7,035 nucleotides of DNA from Acidimicrobiales bacterium (GTDB lineage Bacteria > Actinomycetota > Acidimicrobiia > Acidimicrobiales > Iamiaceae): the NCBI GenBank assembly GCA_020439605.1, contig JAGQSI010000099.1, forward strand, positions 1 to 7,035, in the 5' to 3' direction. Below are positions 1 through 4,621 of this stretch, one piece after another. A program made the translations under genes and the position numbers. A model generated the notes under the pieces. It was not told the origin of the DNA. It worked only from the letters and a program-made list of their open reading frames with translations, and did not search any database. Position 1 is the stretch's first letter; each line of letters starts with the position of its first letter.

Positions 1-13
1 TCGTTGAGCTGCA

Positions 14-292
14 ATGAACAGGCAAGCAGGATGCCAGCCTAAACGGACCAATCCAGAACCAAGCTGGTATCGACTCACCCAAACCAGAGACGCTCAGCGC
101 CGGCCCTGCCACCTAGAGGCCGAGGTGTTTGATCTCGCCACCAAATGGCTCGAGCGATATCGCATCGAGGCCGAGCAGCGCTACCAGCGCCTCGACACCG
201 TTCTCGCCGAACTCCAGTCCAACGACCGGGCCAACGACCAGAGCAACACCCAAACCACCCCATCCACCAAGCTCAAAGGAGCAGCATCATGA
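14..292 (+). CDS. ArsR-family transcriptional regulator, C-terminal part; N-terminal HTH missing or disrupted
   Basis: From about position 86 the translation reads TRDAQRRPCHLEAE and then ATKWLERYRIEAEQRYQRLD. This is the typical end of ArsR-type winged-helix repressors that are paired with SRPBCC genes: the wing, then the C-terminal dimerisation helix. The family is normally about 100-115 residues, with the helix-turn-helix in the first two thirds. Here the first ~24 residues of the open frame (14-85) do not resemble that part. All three forward frames are closed just upstream: TGA at 5-7, TGA at 15-17 and TAA at 40-42. The DNA-binding half is therefore truncated, frameshifted or misread. 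The tail after the helix (from about 221) is a low-complexity Asn/Asp/Gln/Thr stretch with 12-bp periodicity. The stop overlaps the next start as ATGA, so the pair is probably translationally coupled. The family call is fairly sure; the start and integrity are not. Confidence 0.6.
   Translation: MNRQAGCQPKRTNPEPSWYRLTQTRDAQRRPCHLEAEVFDLATKWLERYRIEAEQRYQRLDTVLAELQSNDRANDQSNTQTTPSTKLKGAAS
221..268 (+). repeat. Degenerate 12-bp tandem repeat in the ArsR C-terminal tail
   Basis: Four 12-bp units (221-232, 233-244, 245-256, 257-268) encode the tetrads NDRA, NDQS, NTQT and TPST. The first two units are closely similar; the last two are decayed. The period is a multiple of three, so it keeps the frame. 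It lies after the last recognisable helix of the regulator and looks like a disordered tail expansion. Confidence 0.5.
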
Positions 293-768
293 ACCCAACA
301 TATGAAACGGCCGTGATAGAGGCCGATCCCACCCTGCCGATTATTCGAATCACCCGGGACTTCGCCGCCGCGCCAGCACTGATCATCAAGGCGCACACCG
401 ACCCCGCGCTTTTCGCTCGATGGGTCGGGCCTGAGGGTATGGAGACCGAGATCATCGACTGGGACCCGACCAACGGCGGACGCTGGCGCTATGTGGCAAG
501 ACAGAATGGCGAGGAGTACTTCTTTCGTGGCTGCTTCCACGAAGTGAGCGATAGCAGGATCGTCCAAACCTTCACATTCGAAGGCTGGCCAGATGCGGTT
601 TCGCTCGAAACCATGACGTTCGAGGAACTAGGTAACGGGTCCACCAGAATGCACGCCCAATCCCTGGTGGACAGCTTCGAGGGTCGCGATCAGTGGCTCG
701 CTAGCGGCATGGAAGTTGGGGTGGATCAGGGCTACGCGAAATTGGACGCGCTGCTCGCCGCCATCTGA
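289..768 (+). CDS. SRPBCC-family protein (AHSA1 / activator of Hsp90 ATPase-like)
   Basis: This 159-residue protein has the START/Bet v1-like helix-grip pattern of the AHSA1 group. The first strand (about residues 19-24) is followed by a helix with the family-typical LFARWVGPEG (41-50). Strands follow with GGRWRYVARQNGEEYFFRG (63-81) and HEVSDSRIVQTFTFEGW (84-100), and a long amphipathic C-terminal helix (about 136-157) closes the pocket. The length is normal for a single-domain member. The start at 289 is chosen because AAAGGAG at 275-281 lies just upstream and because ATGA overlaps the stop of the ArsR gene; a longer frame opening at 145 would run through the regulator. Families like this bind small hydrophobic ligands in a cytosolic cavity, but the ligand cannot be read here. 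ArsR plus SRPBCC is a recurrent bacterial pairing in which the regulator probably controls the pair. Confidence 0.88.
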   Translation: MNPTYETAVIEADPTLPIIRITRDFAAAPALIIKAHTDPALFARWVGPEGMETEIIDWDPTNGGRWRYVARQNGEEYFFRGCFHEVSDSRIVQTFTFEGWPDAVSLETMTFEELGNGSTRMHAQSLVDSFEGRDQWLASGMEVGVDQGYAKLDALLAAI

Positions 769-803
769 CATTCTTAGAGTTCCACGCCGACAAGGAGCCT
801 GAA

Positions 804-1544
804 ATGATCCACGGAGATTTCGCCCAGTACAACGAAGATCAAACTGGCGATCCGTTCCATCTAGAGAACAAGAAGCTGTTGAAGGTGAGCCTGCAGTATG
901 GCCCGGTAATGGCCAAGTCAGGCGCCATGGTTGCCTATCAGGGCAACGCCAGCTTCAAGAATCTTGGCAGCGGCGGGCTGTCGAAGATGATCAAGAAAGC
1001 AGTAACCAACGAGGGCCTTACTGCCATGGAGGTAAGTGGCGATGGCCAGGTGTTCTTGGCCAACCAGGGCATGGACATTCAGGTCATGTACCTGGAGAAC
1101 GATGCTGTGTTCTGCAACGGTGCGTCGGTCCTGGCCTTCAGCGCATCGATCGAGATGGATATTGAACGGGTCGGCTCCGGTGGCGGCGGCATGCGAATGA
1201 TGGCTGGAGCAATGGCGGGTGGCTTCTATCAGGTGAGCTTGCGTGGCACCGGTTACGTGGCTGTCACCAGCGATGGTCCTCCGGTGATTCTTGATGTCGC
1301 CTCGGCCAATACGGTTGCAGATGCCGACGCTGTAGTGCTTTGGACCAACGGCGTAAGCATGCAGCCACGTATCGATACCGGAGGCATAAAGTCCATGATG
1401 CGTGGTGGCACTGGCGAAATGCTCCAACTTGCGTTTGGGGGCCAGGGTTGGGTCATGGTTCAGCCATCTGAGGGCGTGATTCAGGGAGCAGCGCAGCCCC
1501 AACAAAGCGGTGGTGGCGGGCTTGGCGGACTGCTCGGGGGCTGA
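804..1544 (+). CDS. AIM24 family protein
   Basis: This 246-residue soluble protein is built of beta strands and fits the AIM24/TIGR00266-like family. Recognisable stretches are YGPVMAKSGAMVAYQGNASF (32-51), GLTAMEVSGDGQVFLANQG (71-89) with the following YLENDAVFCNGASVLAF (96-112), GTGYVAVTSDGPPVILDV (148-165) and GEMLQLAFGGQGWVMVQPSEG (204-224). Two central Gly-rich patches (about 124-140) and a C-terminal tail ending GGGGLGGLLGG are typical linkers or tails. No signal peptide or membrane segment is evident. The start is supported by AAGGAG at 792-797 and a 35-bp gap after the SRPBCC gene, so it may be co-transcribed with it. The mitochondrial namesake affects inner-membrane organisation; the bacterial role is unknown. 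A strong hairpin follows the stop at 1573-1611. Confidence 0.88.
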   Translation: MIHGDFAQYNEDQTGDPFHLENKKLLKVSLQYGPVMAKSGAMVAYQGNASFKNLGSGGLSKMIKKAVTNEGLTAMEVSGDGQVFLANQGMDIQVMYLENDAVFCNGASVLAFSASIEMDIERVGSGGGGMRMMAGAMAGGFYQVSLRGTGYVAVTSDGPPVILDVASANTVADADAVVLWTNGVSMQPRIDTGGIKSMMRGGTGEMLQLAFGGQGWVMVQPSEGVIQGAAQPQQSGGGGLGGLLGG

Positions 1545-1572
1545 GCGGCCACTCGCCGAAGAAACCGTGTTG

Positions 1573-1611
1573 GAGGCCCTACCCGTGGAACACACCTACA
1601 GGTAGGGCCTC
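1573..1611 (+). terminator. Hairpin terminator after the AIM24 gene
   Basis: GAGGCCCTACC at 1573-1583 pairs perfectly with GGTAGGGCCTC at 1601-1611. This is an 11-bp GC-rich stem with a 17-nt loop, starting 28 bp after the AIM24 stop. There is no real T-run after it, so it may be a weak or Rho-assisted terminator, or a 3' stabilising hairpin. The minisatellite starts five bases further on. Confidence 0.65.
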
Positions 1612-1615
1612 TTCG

Positions 1616-1720
1616 CGTGGTCTCCCCACACGTGGGCTCCCCACACGTGGGCTCTCCACACGTGGTCTCCCCACACGTGGTCTCCCCACACGTGGTCTCC
1701 CCACACGTGGGGTCTCCACA
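1616..1720. repeat. Seven-copy 15-bp tandem repeat (minisatellite)
   Basis: Units start at 1616, 1631, 1646, 1661, 1676, 1691 and 1706, with consensus CGTGGTCTCCCCACA. Four units (1616, 1661, 1676, 1691) are identical; the others differ at one to three bases. Each of the six unit junctions creates a CACGTG palindrome inside CCACACGTGG, giving CCAC/GTGG inverted arms around an AC spacer every 15 bp. No stop codon occurs in the unit in any of six frames. It lies in the gap between the AIM24 and arsC genes. Confidence 0.95.
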
Positions 1721-1822
1721 ACTGAAGATGCCACGGACAGCGAAACGACCGACGGCAGATCCACGGACGACCGCGCCGCGGGCAGCGGATCTACGGGTAG
1801 AACCACCAACACGGAACTACCT
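1718..1822. repeat. Degenerate continuation of the 15-bp array, in phase
   Basis: Cutting the sequence every 15 bp from 1718 (the last ACA of the perfect array) gives seven more units. The units at 1718, 1733, 1748, 1763 and 1793 begin with ACA/ACG/ACC; those at 1778 and 1808 begin with GCG and AAC. Several share GAC or GGC next and GGATCT/AGATCC at the end (1748, 1778). Read in this frame the units give pentads such as TEDA-, TDGRS and TDDRA. The periodicity keeps exact phase with the perfect units, which suggests an older part of the same array. The frame has no ATG, GTG or TTG between the stop near 1469 and the stop at 1847-1849, so it is not called as a gene. Confidence 0.55.
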
Positions 1823-1863
1823 GCTTGCGGCGTTACCATCTCCCACTGACCAAGGAGACCCCA

Positions 1864-2226
1864 ATGTCAGACCCTGTTGTTTGGTTCAACGCATCCTGTT
1901 CCAAGTGCCGCACCACCCAGTCCATTCTCTCTGAGCGAAATATCGATGCCGAGTACCTGAGCTATCTGAAGACACCACCCGACGAAACCGAGATCCGCCG
2001 TGTGCTCGGGCTGCTCGGCACCTCGGACCCACGTGATATGGCGCGCACCGGCGAGCCGCTGTGGCGCGAGTTGGGCCTTGACAACGCCACAAGCGATGAG
2101 GTGATCGAGGCGCTTGCTGCCAACCCTCGTCTTATTGAAAGGCCGATCGTGATCATTGGGGATCGAGCTGTGGTAGCTCGACCGCCAGAGCGAGTTCTGG
2201 AAATCCTCGGCAACGTTGAGAACTAA
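1864..2226 (+). CDS. arsC: Arsenate reductase, glutaredoxin-coupled ArsC family
   Basis: This 120-residue protein has the thioredoxin-like fold of ArsC. The N-terminal strand VVWFNASCSKCRTT carries Cys12 at the catalytic position, plus Cys15, giving a CxxC. Arg61 (in DMARTGEP), Arg93 (in IERPIVI) and Arg106 (in VARPPE) match the three arginines that bind arsenate in the plasmid R773 enzyme. The ending VLEIL is also typical. The enzyme would reduce arsenate to arsenite in the cytosol using a small thiol or glutaredoxin. Close relatives of YffB/Spx type share the fold, so arsenate as true substrate is likely but not proven. The start at 1864 is set by AAGGAG at 1852-1857, six bases upstream; a frame opening at 1825 lacks such a site. 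No arsenite pump or dedicated ars operon lies nearby. The stop overlaps the stop of the convergent membrane gene. Confidence 0.88.
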   Translation: MSDPVVWFNASCSKCRTTQSILSERNIDAEYLSYLKTPPDETEIRRVLGLLGTSDPRDMARTGEPLWRELGLDNATSDEVIEALAANPRLIERPIVIIGDRAVVARPPERVLEILGNVEN

Positions 2227-2630
2227 CCAACTTGCTCGTATCGGGCAACTGTGAAGCCGATCATCAGTGGGACGATCGTGGCGAACACGATCAAACCACC
2301 GATCAGGGTGACAAAGGGTCCTGAGGGGACATCGTTGCGCACAAACGAGTAGGCGATGATGGAACTCTGCGTGAGGTAGGCCAAGAACGCCCATCCAAAC
2401 ACCTGCTTGAACCGTGCCCATGCAAATGGCTTGATGCGAACCATCATCGCTACGGCCACCAACTCAAGTCCCAGCGACACGCCAACAAGCAACCTCGGCA
2501 GCGTTGGCGATGGCTCGGCCATGGCTTGGGCCGAGACCAAAACCCCGGCGCTAACCGATAGTGCCAGTGCCACCATCGCAACTGGAACCACCGGCGGTAG
2601 TTCGCGTTCAAATGGTCTGGTCGCGGTCAT
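2223..2630 (-). CDS. Small four-helix integral membrane protein, unknown function
   Basis: This 135-residue protein has four likely membrane segments, at about residues 13-35, 46-64, 77-96 and 106-128, with short polar loops. Basic residues (R46, R65, K67, R73, K75) cluster around the second segment and the following loop, which suggests that loop is cytoplasmic. No catalytic motif is recognisable and the family is not identified. The start ATG (2630-2628) overlaps the TGA of the upstream membrane gene as ATGA, so the two are translationally coupled and may form one complex. At the other end its TAG and the TAA of arsC overlap within CTAA at 2223-2226, and no hairpin is evident between these convergent genes. 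Confidence 0.75.
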   Translation of the reverse strand: MTATRPFERELPPVVPVAMVALALSVSAGVLVSAQAMAEPSPTLPRLLVGVSLGLELVAVAMMVRIKPFAWARFKQVFGWAFLAYLTQSSIIAYSFVRNDVPSGPFVTLIGGLIVFATIVPLMIGFTVARYEQVG

Positions 2631-3217
2631 TGTGTCGCCACCCTTGTCATGATGACCAGGGTCATGATCTGCATGAGCCCGGTGATGCCAGCGGTATATA
2701 CGAAGCGTTTCATCAGGTGGGCAATGACTTCACCGTCGGGTTGGTCCTTGCGCATTTCGAACAGCACTGCGATGTTGGCTGGCTCCAAGATTCCTAGGGC
2801 AACCACGGCCATGATCCCCACTACAACCATTGAGGTGATGAGCCATGGGCGATTCACTGCACCGGGGTAAAGGTTGCCGAGGTTGATGGCTAACTGGAAA
2901 CCAGCAGCAAGCGTCATCATCACAACGGTTGGCATCAGCACCACCATTTTGGGCATGAACCTGGCGGAGAACTCAGAGCGTGCAGCGATGGACATTCCTC
3001 CGATGATCGGCCCCAGAATCAGCCCGACGTAGAGGTCAATTGCCGTCCACATGGCGCCGCCAGCGACATGGGAAAACATGATCGCCCACGCAGAGCTGGT
3101 GGTGATGGCAAAGACAACGAACGCCGCAGCACACCCTGCGAGCACCAAGCCGACCCGCGGCACAATCACAATGTTTGGCGGTTCGGTCTCATGCTGAAGG
3201 ACCCCAGGTTCTCCCAT
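2627..3217 (-). CDS. Five-helix integral membrane protein, unknown function
   Basis: This 196-residue protein has likely membrane segments at about residues 20-38, 47-75, 88-112, 126-150 and 173-192. The second segment holds HVAGGAMWTAIDLYVG (50-65), a His/Trp/Asp pattern reminiscent of heme- or copper-linked small membrane proteins such as CopD or DUF2269-like families. That resemblance is weak. The third begins RFMPKMVVLMPTVVMMTLAAG (86-106). The start at 3217 is preferred over a GTG at 3232 because GAGGGAG lies about six bases upstream of the ATG on the minus strand, where the longer version would place it inside the gene. It is the first gene of a two-gene operon with the 135-residue membrane protein (ATGA overlap) and is divergent from the aminotransferase. 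Confidence 0.78.
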   Translation of the reverse strand: MGEPGVLQHETEPPNIVIVPRVGLVLAGCAAAFVVFAITTSSAWAIMFSHVAGGAMWTAIDLYVGLILGPIIGGMSIAARSEFSARFMPKMVVLMPTVVMMTLAAGFQLAINLGNLYPGAVNRPWLITSMVVVGIMAVVALGILEPANIAVLFEMRKDQPDGEVIAHLMKRFVYTAGITGLMQIMTLVIMTRVATQ

Positions 3218-3315
3218 GAGCAACTCCCTCACTATTTGGTTCCCTCAATCAGCGACGATACCGCTGCTCAGGCGTCAATGCACACGATTCTTTGTGACCT
3301 AGATGGCTAGGGTCA
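3218..3315. promoter_or_regulatory. Divergent intergenic region between the membrane operon and the aminotransferase
   Basis: This 98-bp spacer must hold the promoters of the divergent transcripts, but no convincing -35/-10 pair could be picked by eye. It contains the minus-strand ribosome binding site next to 3217 and an imperfect inverted repeat at 3295-3315 next to the aminotransferase start. Confidence 0.4.
3295..3315. promoter_or_regulatory. Imperfect inverted repeat abutting the aminotransferase start
   Basis: TGACCTAG (3295-3302) and CTAGGGTCA (3307-3315) are inverted repeats with one bulged base and a 4-base spacer. The right arm ends immediately before the GTG start. It could be an operator or an mRNA hairpin over the initiation region; it may also be chance. 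Confidence 0.3.
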
Positions 3316-4602
3316 GTGGCCGAGAAAACGATGCAAATCTCAAGACGCGGACAAGTCCCGCCATTTGAAGTGATGATGATCCTTGATCAGGTGGCCGCCT
3401 TGCGCGCAGGTGGCCGTGAGGTTCTGTCGCTGTGCGCAGGCGAGCCCTCACAGGGGGCTCCCACGGATGTGCGCGAAGCGGCGATAAGGCTCCACAGCTC
3501 GAGCGACCCTCTCGGCTACAGCGGACCGCTTGGAACGATTGCTCTGAAGGAGGCCATTGCAGGGCACTATCGCCGCTGGTATGGCCTCGATATCGAGCCA
3601 GAATCGGTTGGTATCACGACAGGCGCATCGGGTGCCTTTGTGCTGATGTTCTTGGCCGCTTTCGACATTGGAGACCGCGTGGCGGTGGCACGTCCCGGCT
3701 ATCCGGCGTATGCAAACGTGTTGCGCTCGCTTGGGATGGACGTTGTAGAACTCGCTGCTGGTGCTGCCACTGGCTTTGTGCCCACTACTGAGATGCTCGA
3801 CGAGGCTGTGGCCAAAGGCGGCGGCCTTCACGGCTTGGTGTTGGCATCGCCGGCCAATCCCACCGGGTCCATGATCAAACACGAGGAGTTTGGCGAGCTC
3901 ATCGACTGGTGCCGACTCAACGATGTGCGCTTGATAAGCGACGAGATCTACCACGGCATCACATACCCAGCTCCTTCCACTGACGATGGATCTACTACCG
4001 GCGCGTCTACTACCGGCCCGCCAACCAGCCAGCCCCAAACCGGCCACCCCCAGACCAGTAGCGGGCGCGACCGTGGGACATGTGCATGGTCTTTGGACCG
4101 ATCATCAGTGGTTGTCTCCTCGTTCTCCAAGTACTGGGGTATGACCGGCTGGAGGCTCGGGTGGGCGCTAATTCCCGAGGACCTCAAGGCATCGGTAGAG
4201 GCTTTGGCCGGCAACATCGCGCTGTGCCCGCCTACGCCTTCTCAGCACGCGGCGCTCGCAGCGTTTACCCAGCGTTCCTATGACGAAGCGGACCTGGCCG
4301 TTGCACAGTTTGGCAAGACTCGACAGCTTGTGTTCGACCGACTCCCCGACCTCGGTTGGGGTCCGGTGGCCCAAGCAGACGGAGCGTTCTATCTGTGGGC
4401 AAACATCCATGATCAACTCGGCAAGTATCCCGACTCACCTAGCTGGTGTCGGGCACTGTTGGAGCAATCCGGGGTTGCTCTGGTCCCTGGAACAGATATG
4501 GATCACGTGGATGGCCATGATTACGTCCGCCTGTCTTTCGCTGCTGGGCCACGCACTGTGGCCGAAGCGCTAGAGCGCATAGTCGCGTTCCAACAGTTCT
4601 AA
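3316..4602 (+). CDS. PLP-dependent aminotransferase, class I/II (fold type I)
   Basis: This 428-residue cytosolic enzyme would transfer an amino group between an amino acid and a 2-oxo acid. It starts with the subfamily signature SRRGQVPPFEVM and LCAGEPSQGAP. Cofactor-site residues are in order: GYSGPLGTIALKEAI, ITTGASGAF, PGYPAY, Asn181 (SPANPTG), Asp209 and Tyr212 (SDEIYHG), Lys272 (SFSKYWGMTGWRLGW, Schiff base), Arg280 (phosphate) and Arg405 (YVRLSFA, substrate carboxylate). The substrate cannot be deduced. Asp209 to Lys272 is 63 residues where about 31-33 is usual. The extra length is a Thr/Ser/Pro/Gln-rich insert at residues 222-251 in six pentads. The GTG at 3316 has only a weak ribosome site; an ATG at 3331 (residue 6) is an alternative start. 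The glycosidase gene follows after 19 bp. Confidence 0.9.
   Translation: MAEKTMQISRRGQVPPFEVMMILDQVAALRAGGREVLSLCAGEPSQGAPTDVREAAIRLHSSSDPLGYSGPLGTIALKEAIAGHYRRWYGLDIEPESVGITTGASGAFVLMFLAAFDIGDRVAVARPGYPAYANVLRSLGMDVVELAAGAATGFVPTTEMLDEAVAKGGGLHGLVLASPANPTGSMIKHEEFGELIDWCRLNDVRLISDEIYHGITYPAPSTDDGSTTGASTTGPPTSQPQTGHPQTSSGRDRGTCAWSLDRSSVVVSSFSKYWGMTGWRLGWALIPEDLKASVEALAGNIALCPPTPSQHAALAAFTQRSYDEADLAVAQFGKTRQLVFDRLPDLGWGPVAQADGAFYLWANIHDQLGKYPDSPSWCRALLEQSGVALVPGTDMDHVDGHDYVRLSFAAGPRTVAEALERIVAFQQF
3979..4068 (+). repeat. 15-bp-period insertion in the aminotransferase gene (Thr pentads)
   Basis: Six 15-bp units start at 3979, 3994, 4009, 4024, 4039 and 4054, each beginning with ACT or ACC. Thr therefore recurs at residues 222, 227, 232, 237, 242 and 247. 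The pentads are TDDGS, TTGAS, TTGPP, TSQPQ, TGHPQ and TSSGR. The second and third units differ at only three bases; the others are diverged. Thirty residues is about the excess length between Asp209 and the PLP lysine, so the repeat looks like an in-frame expansion in a surface loop. Confidence 0.8.
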
Positions 4603-4621
4603 ATAGCTCTATGCTCCGCAG

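Noticed and set aside
145..288. Longer start for the SRPBCC gene
   Set aside because: The extra 48 residues are Arg/Pro/His-rich and read through the ArsR gene in another frame. The ATG at 289 has a good ribosome site and an ATGA overlap.
918..1595. 225-codon minus-strand open frame opposite the AIM24 gene
   Set aside because: It is antisense to a clear family member, covers the terminator stem, and has no recognisable motif.
1616..1720. CRISPR array
   Set aside because: The repeats are 15 bp and contiguous with no unique spacers, and no cas gene is present.
1579..1839. Minus-strand open frame of 86 codons rich in PRVGR pentads across the 15-bp array
   Set aside because: It is open because the 15-bp unit has no stop in any frame. 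It runs through the terminator stem, and its upstream GGGAG is too close to the ATG for a normal ribosome site.
1617..1934. Plus-strand open frame with VSPHV/GSPHV pentads
   Set aside because: It starts at a GTG inside the repeat without a ribosome site and runs into arsC in another frame. It looks like a by-product of the repeat.
3448..4047. 199-codon minus-strand open frame opposite the aminotransferase
   Set aside because: It is antisense to conserved PLP-site coding sequence and has no ribosome site or family pattern.
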